In this document: in pieces, positions 44,854 through 57,038 of the stretch
Layout: each line of letters begins with the position of its first letter
Position numbering within the stretch: the stretch's first letter is position 1
Assembly (NCBI RefSeq): GCF_958298935.1
Contig: NC_084921.1
Span: 7,636,001 to 7,700,000, forward strand
Length of the DNA stretch: 64,000 nt
Reading direction: 5' to 3'
Origin: Phragmites australis
Lineage: Eukaryota > Streptophyta > Magnoliopsida > Poales > Poaceae
Notes under the pieces: model-generated
What the model was told of the DNA's origin: nothing
Database searches by the model: none
Seen by the model: the letters and a program-made list of their open reading frames with translations, nothing else
Position numbers and translations under genes: made by a program

Positions 44854-47579
44854 TGTCACGTCCCAAAACGCTAATCACGTGATTTAACGTTCATAATCAT
44901 CATGGTATTATGTTTATGCATATTCGTTTGATAACTCGAGTTTAAACATATTTCAAAACTACTTGGAGATAGTTTAGAGCCCTATAGGAAAACCCTAAAT
45001 GCTTTGGAGATGAAGAAGAATAGAAAAAGAGAATAGAATTAAGTTTTCAGCACAAGACCGCCCTCGCGGTCTGACCCGGATTCCCCATGATCTGAACGCC
45101 AGGGGACAACAATGGAGGCTTGCCACATGGGCATTCCACGGTCTGACCGATACTTCCTGTGATCTGATCGCCACAACGCAGAGGCTCCACTTAAGCAAGT
45201 CGGTCAACTCTCTCTCTCTCACACACACTCTCACTCACTCCTTCACACACACCAAGAGAGAGAGACCACCTCGACGCCCATGACGACTGAAGATCAACGG
45301 AGGGGACTTCCTCGAGATTATCCCCTTCACACTCATCGTCGATGAAGTTTTCACACGAGTTTATCCACCTCAAGCACCAAACCACCCTGGAGCTGGATCT
45401 CAAAATTAGAGGTTCTTTGGAGTGATTCCCTCTAATAGAAGGCTTCCCTACACTAAGATGAGCCATCCCCTATCCTTTTTTCGTCATTCGCAAGCTCGAG
45501 TTGATCCCCATATCATATGGATCCAAGTTCAACCTAGCATAGGGCTTATCCATGGGATATTTTAAATGTAGCTTAGTGAATGTTGTCCAAATTACTTTAG
45601 AAGCACTTCACTAGTCCCATAGAGAATTTTGGTACCCTTTATGGTCAAAGATCTCGCTGGAGCCTTTGCTGACGACCCCGCAAAGTGGTGCCGGTAGGAT
45701 TTCACGATCTTATAGCCAATAGGGCTAATCTGACCGTCAGACATCGGTCTGACCGCTGACATACCGTCGGTCTGACCGCCAGAGGACAAAACCTTCTACA
45801 TGCTGACTTTCTGACCGTCACTTCAACACCGAATTGACCGCCAGCCACTTAAAGCTATATGCATTTAGGTTGCCTTATCTGGGATTCCGAACGAGATTTC
45901 AAACTTCGGAACCCTAATCATTTGTTGGTCTTTTGCAAATGTTTTTGAAATGCGATGCTCTTTTAATTTTCAAGCATGCATCATATACACACTTTTCCAT
46001 CGTTTGATTATTTTTGTGATGTATTCTTGATTCGTTTAGAGAACGTTACACCGTCGGTCCAACCGAATGAAGGCGACAACAATCTACCGGGGTTCTGTGA
46101 GTGTTGCACCGGGAGTATCAGGCAACTGTCAGAGCAGCAAGATAGGTATCTAAGCATACTCAACCTATTACTTTGGATCTCGTATTGTATAACTTGACAA
46201 ATTATGCTTTATGTATGTTTGCATGATTAGTGAGTCTATTGTCGGGTTTAGATGGGTAGAACCTATATTGATGAATTACATTACCTCTAATTTGAGTTGT
46301 TGATTATCCATATTCTTGTAACATTGATAACATTATTGATGTCTAACTTACAAGTTTGTTCGATAGGCTTAGCAATGCTTAGGTTATCGATAGAAGTCGA
46401 GTAATGGTTCAACTGTTATTCGCGAGCTTAGAGTTTACTTATTGTTTACAAACACAATAACAATGATGTGGGTTGTATGAGATGTGAGGGTGATGCGAGA
46501 TGTGGGCGGTGCTAGGGGTAGGTCGGGAGAGGAGCCTGGATGCTATAGATCGCTTGTATCGTTTAAGCATCGTCCGTCAATACCGTTAACTTTAGCACTT
46601 TTCGTACAACCACATATTCATATAATAGATGAATGAGCTGAGTATCATACGTCATGCTGACGCTTACCTTGCGGCCCTATGATGAGTAAGAAAAATAAAG
46701 GAGAAGCATGTGGCAGGGAGCTGGAGGTGTCTGGGACATGCTCGCGGTAACCCCGATACCATAGGGGCATGTATAAGTGGGTAATTCTGAGTATGAGAAA
46801 GGTTGTCTCAGGAGCTAAAAGGATGGACCGGGTCGTGCGAGTAAAGTTGTACCCCTTGTAGGGTGTAAGAACAATTCTAATTATCGCGCTCTCGGTCATA
46901 AGCATGCTTCTGTCCATCCGTATTGGTCGTAGAGTCACGAATGTGGGATGTTGTGGTACGACATATTGGATTATGGTTGAGCTGGTTCTATTTACAGATA
47001 TGCTTATTATGGTTCCAGTTACATATGTTATTGTAATAATTATGGGATAGAATGATATCTATGGTTAGAACATGTACATGTCAAGTTGCATTTTACTTAT
47101 GAAATTTACTTAACCATGTGATTGATTTCATACTAATATCTCAATACATTCTCCTTGTAGTCAGGCTATTATATGTATCAATTATAGATTAAGTCTTGCG
47201 AATACATTTGTATTCACGCTGCTCTTTCAGGTTCTGCCGGTGAGGAGGAGCTCGTGTTTGGCTACTTCATGCCTACCGATATAGGTGGTAGGAATGAGTA
47301 TTGCAAACTAGTCGTGTGGTGTGTTTTTATGTGGAGCCTAATGGTATATAGCTTCACCTAGCTTTAGGTGTTGATAGATGTTACTTTTCACTTCGTAGTT
47401 TCTCTAATCTTTTATTTTAAATTGTTATAAATAGTTAAATGCTTAAGAACTTGTAATATAATTTAATTACTAGCTCTTTCTTAAACTTTATTGTGATGCT
47501 ATATGTTGAAAAAACATGCGTTCCGATCTTAAGCATAAAACACGTGCCGGGACTATCGGGATGGTATTTCGGCTAATCA
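44854..47579 (+). repeat. probable long solo LTR of a gypsy-type element (about 2.7 kb)
   Basis: Starts TGTCACGTCCC and ends near GGGACTATCGGGATGG...GGCTAATCA, start and end types I associate with chromovirus (Tekay/Del-like) LTRs. The body has GGTCTGACCGYC repeats (45730-45840). No target duplication (AGTAG versus TCGTA) and no primer binding site at the right edge were found, so ends and family are tentative. It contains no supported coding sequence. Confidence 0.45.
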
Positions 47580-47866
47580 TCGTAGTTGTGATTAAGCAAA
47601 TGATCGTCCTGATGATTAATTAGAATACTATTTAAACAGTTCCTCGTAAGTAAAAACAACGAAAAAATTGCAGCCGGTTGCCAAACAACACAGGCCACCA
47701 AATAGAAACTAGACCAGACCTTCTTTACACCAAATCGGTCGTGCTGGCGAGACCGACAACCACAAAGAGGAACCTGACCGCCCTCCGAACCAACTGTCGC
47801 CATACGAAACTACTCGCCGTTGTGTCGAAACCTGAATGCTCTACACAGACCTGGCGCCTCGTCTAA
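47580..47866. other. intergenic, no feature recognised
   Basis: Spacer between the probable LTR and a MITE. It ends in the TAA target site at 47864-47866. Confidence 0.4.
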
Positions 47867-48168
47867 GGGTCTGTTTGTTTCAGCTAGAGATTATGAAAAA
47901 CAGCTTATAAAAGCTGGATTGTCAAAAGTTGGATTGTGAAAAGCTGGATTGTGAAAAGCTTTTAGACTGTAGATTCTAAAAAAATTTAATGGATTGTTTA
48001 GTAAAATGGATTTTCACAATTTATCAAAAGCTAAGGAAAACCAACCTCTCAGATTCTCACAATCCAACCAACAGATTTTAAAAAACTATAACCAAAAGCT
48101 GCCTGTTTGTTTCAGCTTCGGATTATAAAAGCTGAAAGCCAGAATCCGAAGCTGAAACAAACAGGGTC
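47867..48168. mobile_element. Tourist-like MITE, 302 bp, with an extra terminal hairpin
   Basis: TAA flanks both ends (47864-47866 and 48169-48171). The left end GGGTCTGTTTGTTTCAGC pairs with the reverse complement of the right end, GACCCTGTTTGTTTCAGC. Inside the right end lies a perfect 23-bp inverted repeat (48102-48124 with 48143-48165), loop 18 bases. The left third has three tandem GGATTGTGAAAAGCT-like units. Confidence 0.8.
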
Positions 48169-48171
48169 TAA

Positions 48172-48909
48172 GGACACCGACCACCTCAAGCCACCGTACA
48201 AGGCCGCCTTTCACCGAAGCGACCATCCCTATACGGAACCGCCCACCGCCACACCGCGCAAGCCAATGCGACATGGCACCTTTGCTGGCCTTCGCATCGT
48301 GCCATGACCACTTTGCTGTCTTTTGCGGTCTCTTCTGCCGCATGGCCTCGCGACCACCTACCACACTGCCATATATAAGCCATACCTGCTATCCGCCAAC
48401 CACACTGTCATTCACAAGCTATCTGGCTTTCGGTGCGGCCATTCATATCCACGTGAAGCCTTAAGAAAGAGAAAACAAGGCATCTAGTTAATATCGTGCT
48501 GACGCACTCGCAGCTGCATGGTCAACGGTCATACTTCTCACGGGTCTTGGCATGTGGGCTTGCATGACACGTTCTTTGTTGAAAAGCTGGGGTGAGAGGA
48601 GTTGGTTCTGGATGGCAAGATAGTCGTAAGAATGCCATTTTCACTCCTACATTCGGAGATAGACTTTGTTTTTGATATCGCTGGTTTTTTACTTTCACCG
48701 TATCGTGCAATCTACACAACTTACCGATGGCACTGCCACAGCGAGGATACACACAACAGAAGAAAGAACAACTCGGACGAAACCAGCCCAGCGCTGAGAC
48801 GAGACAAGGTAGACAGGTGGCACTGTGTTCGCACGTGGCGCCCCACCCAGACGTCACAGCGTCATCACTACCACCCTCACTTCTACCCGGCGAATGAACG
48901 AGCAATTGA
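48172..48909. other. intergenic, no gene recognised
   Basis: Moderately GC-rich with several overlapping frames of 60-127 codons in different registers, none with a motif. Confidence 0.4.
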
Positions 48910-49164
48910 GGGTATATTTATTTGGACTTATGTTTTTATTTATTTGAAAAGCTATTTTTAAAAATAAAATATTAGCTTCTGTAATAAAATTTTAATTTCT
49001 CAGCATATAAATTAAAAAAAATATCTCAACAAGCTTTTCAGCTTTAGTTTATTTTACTTAAAAGTAGACTTCTGAATTTTTCAAAAACAACTTCTTCAAA
49101 ATATCATTTAGTCTGACTTCTAGCTACTAACAACAGAAGTAAAACTAGAAATAGAAAACAAACC
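48910..49164. mobile_element. possible Tourist-like MITE, 255 bp
   Basis: TGA flanks both ends. The left end GGGTATATTTATTTGG and the reverse complement of the right end, GGTTTGTTTTCTATTTC, are weakly similar. AT-rich body, no coding capacity. The weak end match limits confidence. Confidence 0.35.
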
Positions 49165-49969
49165 TGAGTATCCCATCACTCTTCGATTCTACAATGTACT
49201 AGCATTCGTACGTATTTGCCACGTTTTTTTCAAAGAAAAATTCAAGGGTACCGAATGTTATGAACCTAGAGGCGGCACTGTAAAAAAGAGTGCAGCTTTT
49301 TGATAAGAGATTACTCCAAATAGTTTTGGATAAGGTTAGGTCAGGAACATATGATGTTTTGGATGAGGTTTGATCAAATTGTAAAATTTTGATCATTAAT
49401 ATTTTTGAAAATATTTAATTTCAAAACTTGAAAATTATAAGCATAAATTTATCTTAAAAAATATTTTTATAGTATTATAAATTTATTAAACTTTATAAAT
49501 ATATTATAGTAAAAAATAATGATCAAAGATATAAATCAAAGACCGTAACATATTCAAATATTTTTTTATCCATCTGTCCTCATGCTGACGGGCCCATTTC
49601 CGTATCCAACTCATATCTGCATCACCAAATTTGTCCCGAACAGAATAAAAAAGTTGGAACAGAAAACGTGAAAAAGAAATTGGCAACAAATTTGAGGAGA
49701 TTACGACGAGAGAAAACGAGGAAAAAAAGAAGGGGGGAAGGGGTGGGGGAGGAGGGGAGGGTGCAGCAGCAGAGAGGACGAGAGAAGAGAGGCGTGGTGC
49801 AGTACACGCTACGCACGCGCCTCGGCTCGCAGCGCTGGCAGCAGCGGAGCACGATAAAATTCTCGTCGCCTTCGCGTCCTTGTCCTCCGCTCATAGTTTC
49901 CTCCGTCCTACTCGTCGCTTCGCCTAGAGTCGGTGCCCGGAGGTGACTCGCCCTTGCGCTCGTGACGGT
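49165..49969 (+). promoter_or_regulatory. upstream region of the TMEM214-like gene
   Basis: AT-rich until about 49560, then G/A-rich and finally GC-rich leader before the ATG at 49970. No TATA box was assigned. A 288-codon minus-strand frame across 49622-50488 is antisense to exon 1 and is taken as a GC artefact. Confidence 0.35.
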
Positions 49970-52900
49970 ATGGCCATGGACGACGCCGCCGCCGCTTCCT
50001 CCTCCTCCGTGTACGCTGCCGCCGCTGCCTCCGACCCCACGCACGGGTGGCAGACGGTGTCCTACCCCAAGCGCCACCGCAAGCAGCCGCCCCCAGCCGC
50101 TGCGCCCGATCTGGCGCTGCAGGCCGGCGGCGGCTCCAAGGCCAACGTCTTCGACGACGTCGAGAAGCGCTCCCAGGAGCGCCACCGCGCGCTGCAGCAG
50201 CAGGCGGCCTCCAAGGCGGCCGACCTCGACGACGCGCGGATCTTCGCGGCCGCGGGCTACTCCGACGACGATGACTCCGACGAGGCCGCGGCCCCGCGCC
50301 AGGAGGGGGAGGCGAAGAAGCCCAAGAAGCCTAAGGTGAAGAAGCCCAAGGTGACGGTCGCCGAGGCGGCCGCCCTGATCGATGCCGAGAACCTCGCCGC
50401 GCATCTCGTTGAGATCTTGGTAACGCCCCGTCTCGTCTCGCGGAGTCGCTGTTCGGAAATCAGATCTCGTGGGGATGGCCCGGATCAAGTTTTTGTCCGT
50501 TTGTTAGGGATTGGATATGGGTAGGGTTTAGTGTTGGATCTTGCGGGACTTGATGAAATTCTGACGAAATGCTAGGTCCTACGGGGTTTCGGATCAAGAT
50601 GATTCAAAATTCTATCTGCTTACGGCAGTTTTTTTTATCAGAAAGTTGGATCTTTGATTGTAAAGATGGGATCTCGGAGAGCTTTGAGTTTTGGTGCAAG
50701 GAATAGATCCTGTTAAAGGTGGTAACTCTTTCTGTCATGCTCATAGATTCCGATTGATTGTTCTTTGTGTAGGGATCGTACGAGAACCAGCCGGACATTC
50801 AGCTCATGAGGTTTGCTGACTACTTTGGCCGGGCATTTGTAACTGTGAGCTCATCGCAGTTCCCGTGGGCGAAGATGTTCAAGGAATCGCCGGTGTCCAA
50901 GATGGTTGAGGTGAGTTATTATTTCCCTAGAGATCCTGTATTCTGTTTACGCATATGAGCATTGTATTTGGATGGCACATAAATGCAATTGCTGTTTATA
51001 GGATGATTATGCTCTTACAACATGTTTATTGTCTTGTAGCCACACACACTGCATATAGAATTTAAGATTTCACGCCAAATTTGATACAATGCATTCATGC
51101 ATCGTCAGTTGTCGTTTGAGAAATGGTTATGCCACATCTGTCGTATGTCTGTATTCGTAACAAACTGAATTCCAGATAACCAACCTGAGAAGTAATTGAG
51201 GCCACCAGATTATTGTAGTAATGCATACTAGAGTCCCGATTTGACGTCATCGCATTGATTATGATTGTAACATGCATGTCAAGAATATTGGCTTGATTAT
51301 GTTAATTTTGCGTGTCGGGGATGTGTAATCAATTGTATCACTATATATCCTAATACAACTGGATAAGGTCATTTAATTACTATTATGTTTTACCACATGC
51401 TTCATATTAGGCATTATAGTCTTGCATCAATGACATTGATTGAATGATACGTGTTTCCTTCCTACAAAAATTGTAGCTATGCCTATACATGCTAGTAATG
51501 TTTCGGTCTATGTAGCACCGATATGGATACGCGGATACACTATTTTTTCAAAAAACCCGATACGCGGATACATTTACATTTTTTTAAAAACCATAAATAA
51601 GTTACTAACATATTCTACTTAAATTCTATTACATAACATACTTAAAAGTCTCAATTAATCAGACAAGCTATTGACAGCTAGTAGGGAAACTATCCTGCCA
51701 GGATGCAATTCAGCACTGACATTGCACATCACAATTCACAAACTTAATCTGATGGAAACAAGAAAACCACATCTGAGTAGCCAATGAATTGGGGTGGAAA
51801 TGGTAGGAAAATGCATGAAACAAGTTCATAATTCTACCGAGCTTTGAATTATTGTGAAGTTTGCTCATTCAACAGAGTGCTACACCGATAAATGAAAAAT
51901 TCCTCAAGGAAACATGGCATGACAGTTCTTCAATTCTAATAGACTGCAACAACGAAAAGATGATGAAGCCAAACTGTTTTTCTTTTCTGAGAAGTACATT
52001 CTGGGAGCTTAGAAAAAGACATGGTAATCAATCAAAGGTTTGAGGGCCTGATCATTTGCAGCTACAAAGCACTAGTAAATACTTGTCAATTGTAGCTGCA
52101 TGCTGGGCTGGAGGGTTGCTCTACAAGAACTACAAGAACAGATCATGCTTTGCCAGGCTACTGGCTAGAGGGCAGAGGAGTAGAGAGCGGCTACTCACCA
52201 GATCAGTGAAGGTGTTGCTGGTTGGAGGGAGTGGAGGCGCAGGTGGGCGGGGGTCTGCTGGCTGGAGACAACGAGGCGTGGCCGAGCGGGCGGGCGGAGT
52301 GGTTTCCGTCTGGAGCTGCGGGATGGCGGGGCGGCTGCCGGCGGGAGGGCGGGGTGGCTGCTAGCTGAAAGGAAGCGGCAGGCGAGGAGCGGGCGATGGA
52401 GAGGAAGAAACGAGGACTCGGGGAGGAAAGAAGCTCACTTCACTGCTGTCGACTCGCCGCTAGTCGCCGCTGCGGCCTGCGAGCGTGGAGGCGGCGCCGC
52501 TGCCGCTGCCGCTGCTTTGTGCTCATGCGTGCGGGCGGCTAGGTTATTGACTGGAGCACCTGTGACTTGATGTATCGGCTTGGGCTGGGCCATATCGACT
52601 TCGTGGACCAATACGTACCGGCCCAAGTATCTGATTTTTGTGTATTTATTTTTGGGTGGATACTGCTTGGATACGTATCGGTCGTGTATCGGTGGCGTAT
52701 CCATATCAGATACGGTGTCCGGTGCGGATACGCGACCAAAGTGACTTATCTGTGTTTTAGAGGTTTCGGTATACTGCTGGTAGCTGATATTGCCGTTTTG
52801 ACTCGGATTAACATGATTGTATTTTACGTTACATTGAGATATATAAGCAAGATATTGCCTCTTGCTTTTGTTTGTAGGTTATTTTTGGTATGCATCTAAC

Positions 52901-55817
52901 TAATCGGTGTATTGTGCAGATTCCGTTGTGCCATGTTCCTGAGCCAGTTATCAAGACGGCGAGTGATTGGATCAGTCAGAGATCTCCTGATGCCCTGGGA
53001 GATTTTGTTCTGTGGTGTATAGATAACATCATGTCTGAATTGTCAGGTCAAGCAGCAGGAGCTAAGGGGTCAAAGAAGGTTGTTCAGCAGTCTCCAAGGG
53101 CTCAGGTAACATCTATCTCATTATGATTTTAATTATCTAGTTACAAGGTATCATCTACTTTCGATGGAGAGTGCAAATAATATTGCAATTAGAACCGTAT
53201 TCTTTTGTTTGATATGAAGGAGCTACTTAATTATCGGGTGATTTCTTAACATCCTGTTAGTTTAATTAGCTTAATTTGTCTGCAATATGTTTGACAAGGC
53301 GAAGCATACCATGCCCTTTGTTTTAATCACATGGGCTAAACTGGATCCTTGTCAATGGAGTCTAGCAGTAATATGGTGTGCTAATGCATTTATAAAGATA
53401 TGGTTCTCAAACAACCAGCTTGCAATGACCAACAAGTAGGTTGCACAAATGATATATTATTGGAATAATATGCTGCCATCTTGCATGGCTGGATAGAAGT
53501 AGATGCTTTGGTAGTGCCATTTGCGTTAGATATAAAGGTTTGTGATTGTGTGATAAAACTTAGAAAGAATCTGCTTTAGTTCTTTTTAGATACCCTTTTA
53601 TCTGAGTAAGGAAGAAACCAGATGTTTACATAATTGTTTGATTAGGACCACTAAGTGTTTATTCTAATTTTCTTTTGTTCATAATTTGATACTTCCTGAT
53701 GAAATTTTAGCATTATTAGCATTCTGGGCTCTTGATTTTAACTTACTGATGTCAAGTTTGTTTCTCTTATATGCAGTATCTTCCCATATTTTCCCCTTTC
53801 TGTAAGTTCGTTAGGAGAATGAAATATTTGGTTAAGGACGTTCAAGATTGCATGGAAGTCATATATATGATAAAGCTTAAGTTGTCGATCATGTAACTTG
53901 ACTGGTGTAACTTACATAGGACTATTGACCTTTTGATTTTAATGATGCATAACTCCATCTCTCTCTTTTTGGCCGGTAGTTCTTAACTGAATATTGCTGT
54001 TGACAGGTTGCAATCTTCGTTGTCCTTGCCATGACTTTAAGAAGGAAGCCTGAGGTACTAATAAGCCTCCTGCCAAAGATAATGGGAAACAATAAATATC
54101 TTGGACAGGAAAAACTTCCCATCATTGTCTGGGTTATTGCTCAGGTATTTCTTCCCTGGTCCTAGTGATGCTTAATACTTATGATGCTCTAAATTTTTTT
54201 CATTTTTCATTTCCTTGTATAAATTCTTTTCTGATGTACTACAGGCGTCTCAAGGTGACCTAGTGACTGGCATGTTTTGCTGGGCTCATTTCCTATTTCC
54301 GTCACTATGTGCAAAGTCAAGTGGGAATCCCCAGGCCAGAGATTTGGTTTTGCAGTTGCTCGAGAGGTATTGCATAGTGTAAAGCTGATGAAGAACATTT
54401 TGTTTCTATGTTCTCTGTTATAGGACAGGAGACATTCTGATTCCATCTTAATACACTCCAAAAATATTTATAAATCACTTCATATTTTTCATGTGTAGAA
54501 TTTTCTCAGTCCCCAAAGCTCGAGCTGTCTTGTTGAATGGTGCTGTTAGAAAGGGGGAGCGCCTGGTTCCCCCTGGTACATTTGACCTGTTCATGAGAGC
54601 TGCATTTCCTGTTTCTAATGCTCGTGTCAAGGTTTGTTCGGTCGTTTCTACCTCCTGCTTAGTACACTTTCAAACGAGTCACGTTCTGACCACTTAGAGG
54701 AATTCTGTAGGCTACAGAAAGGTTTGAAGCAGCCTACCCAATGATCAAGGAGTTGGCTCTTGCTGGTCCTTCTGGCTCTAAAACTGTGAAACAAGCATCA
54801 CAACAGCTTTTACCTTTGTGCGTGAAGGCAATGCAAGAAAGTGAGTTGAAATGCAATGTTTCATCCATTAGCTTACTTAGTAACATAGTGCCTGGTTACA
54901 TTTGTTTTGACTTTTGATACACATTCAGTCAGCTTACTGGTGATATCATATTTAGACAATGCAGAGCTCACCAGGGAGTCTGTTAATGTATTCATTTGGT
55001 GCTTGACTCAAAATACGGAGTCCTACAAGCAGTGGGTGAGTAGTCTTTTGACCATTTGCTCTTGTATTGTAACCCCATGCAAGAAAGTTGGGACTCAAGT
55101 GGTTTAATTTCAATTTTCAGGAAAAACTTCATCCAGAAAATATTGAAGCCAGTGTTGCTGTCCTGAGCAAAATCGCTATTGATTGGAAGGAGGTGTCTCC
55201 TAAGCTCAATTCTGAAGCCCTTAAGACAACTGTGAAGAACTTAAAGGTTAAGGTGATAATTTCATAAATTGTCTTGTTCAACATTTTTTTTACCGTTCTG
55301 CTTTATTCACATTGTGCTTGACATGCTGTATCGCAATGCACTCCTTCAAATTGAAACTTTAGGAATCATTTAGTTAATTTTAACTCATTTATAAAGTGCT
55401 TAAGGCTTTTATGATGGCAAAACGAGATACATATTCTGTTACTTCAGGCATTTCCCACTCTTAACCATATGCAAAGGCAAGCTTTTTTTGTTAACAAAGC
55501 TAGCAATATTATTAATTTGAACTGTCAACATATCCTGAGATATTCATGTGTTCTAATCTGTGCATTGGCTGTTATTGCAGAATGAGACAGCTCAAGAGTC
55601 AGCAACGGATGCTGGAAAGCAGGCATCTATCAAAGAAGCAGACAAGTACTGCAAGGTGATCCTCGGAAGGCTGACGCACGGTGCCACCTGCTTGAAGAGC
55701 AGCCTGGTGGTTATCGTGCTTGCTGTTGCTGCTGGCTTTGTGTTATCTCCTGACATGGACTTACCGGCTGAGTGGGAGAAGCTCCAAGCGATGGTCTTGG
55801 CGCACCTGTCGTTCTAA
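49970..55817 (+). CDS. TMEM214-like (DUF2359) ER membrane protein, ten exons
   Basis: Exons: 49970-50419, 50773-50910, 52920-53105, 54007-54144, 54245-54366, 54499-54631, 54711-54840, 54956-55035, 55121-55252, 55581-55817. 1746 nt, 581 residues. The N-terminus is Ala/Ser-rich, then carries the plant motif HGWQTVSYPKRHRK, an acidic patch (DDDDSDE) and a Lys/Pro-rich stretch. The long helical middle (about 150-480) matches the DUF2359/TMEM214 family. One hydrophobic segment lies near the C-terminus (about 544-558). In animals TMEM214 sits in the ER and binds procaspase-4; plant function is not known to me. Start at ATG 49970; a second in-frame ATG follows at 49976. Exon 9 could end six bases earlier at 55246 in the same frame. 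Intron 2 (2 kb) holds an inverted-repeat insertion. Neighbour ABA4 follows in the same orientation. Confidence 0.88.
51505..52736. mobile_element. inverted-repeat DNA transposon remnant in intron 2 of the TMEM214-like gene
   Basis: GATATGGATACGC at 51520-51532 is exactly complementary to 52695-52707. Around both ends GATACGCGGATAC-like and GTATCGGT-like motifs recur. The right half (52200-52560) is GC-rich with an Ala-rich minus-strand frame at 52435-52704. This looks like a deleted DNA transposon whose first exon survives. Superfamily and target duplication are not resolved. Confidence 0.5.
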
Positions 55818-56400
55818 ACATACCGTCCAGATGTTGATCAAAGTTATACAAACCATCCAAAGGAGATGGCGTTCTAAACATTCCATCTCCTGACATGGAC
55901 TTATCCAGCAGTGAAGAAAAGCGCAGGGAGACAAAATAAGAGGGGATAGATCCTAGAACGAAAAGAGTATAGTTTCGCGAGTTAGTTTTTCACAAGCGAC
56001 TTTGCAGAGCATTAAGTTAATTGGTAGACTGATGGATAAGAAGACGGTTGGGTCAAATGGCTCAACCAGAGGACTAACACTTTTGCTTTCTCGTTCTGCG
56101 TCTGAGATGATGGGAAACAGTTTTGCTTTTAAATCTGGAATCTTGAATCGTATTCCGTGTGTGCTGGTCGAATATATGTATTTGTTGGTGTTGATACCTT
56201 GTTAAATTGTGTGTCATGCTGCGTCGATGTCTGTGCTGTTGCCCAAGATCTTCCTTCTGCAGGTGATGGATCGGACGTCAGGGTATTGTTGCCCGAAACC
56301 TTCCATTTCGGGATGGTGTTCGATGGGAAAGATTGCTTTATGGGTTACTGAGATTTAGAGATTGCTTTATAGGTTACTGATATTTAGTTGAAATTGGACT
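55818..56400 (+). other. 3'UTR region of the TMEM214-like gene with a micro-duplication of the last coding segment
   Basis: ATCTCCTGACATGGACTTA of the last exon (55745-55763) recurs exactly at 55885-55903, and CGTTCTAAACAT (55810-55821, spanning the stop codon) recurs at 55870-55881. The two pieces are in reversed order relative to the original, so the copy is rearranged. The rest is ordinary T-rich 3' sequence. Confidence 0.75.
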
Positions 56401-57038
56401 GAACCATAAGGTTCTTTTTTTTGCTGATCTACCATTTTTCAGGTGGTGTTTGGACGAGGAAAATTGCTCTGGGATCTGTGCGATTTTGTTACAATGGGAC
56501 TCTACAAGGACAAAGGTTTGGATTCAGATCCCATCGATCCAAACATTCTTTTCCGCGTGTAAAATCATAATGCTCTGCAAAGGAAAGCCGTGTGGATATA
56601 GATATCCCGGGGCAGCGAGGTGCCGTGCCGGCGGCGAGGGACGGGGACGGATCATCGAACCCGCCGTCAGGTCAAGGTGCCACATGGCCGCGCTTTAATT
56701 TGCTTGACTCGTGATGAACGACGAGCCGGCACCAGCACGATGCTTGGTTGGTGCGGACGGTGGCGCCCGCCCACGTGTCGAGCGCCACCGCCACCGCCAC
56801 CGCCACGGCCGACCTCTCCGGCGGACCCCGCCACTGACCCGCCAACCATGGCAAGGCAGCGCGCGCGCGCGAGCGAGTGGCCTAGTGCTATGGCACTAGC
56901 TGCTACGGCTGAGGTTGCGCTCAGTGTGCTTGCTCCTGTTGCTGCAGTGGTGCTAGCAGTACAAAGGGGACTCCACTTGCGCCCGGCGCGAATGGCAGCC
57001 CACCCCTCTTGCTCCTCGGCCTCGCCTTCTCCCGAGAC
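56401..57038 (+). promoter_or_regulatory. upstream region of ABA4, with an ABRE/G-box-like site at 56771-56779
   Basis: CCACGTGTC contains the ABA-response core ACGTGTC and a CACGTG G-box, about 260 bp before the ATG. A CCGCCA tandem (56785-56808) follows. Long minus-strand frames here (up to 253 codons) reflect GC richness. Function of the site is inferred from sequence only. Confidence 0.45.

Noticed and set aside
49622..50488. 288-codon minus-strand frame over TMEM214 exon 1
   Set aside because: Exact antisense of the GC-rich first exon. It has no known motif and ends in AT-rich DNA.
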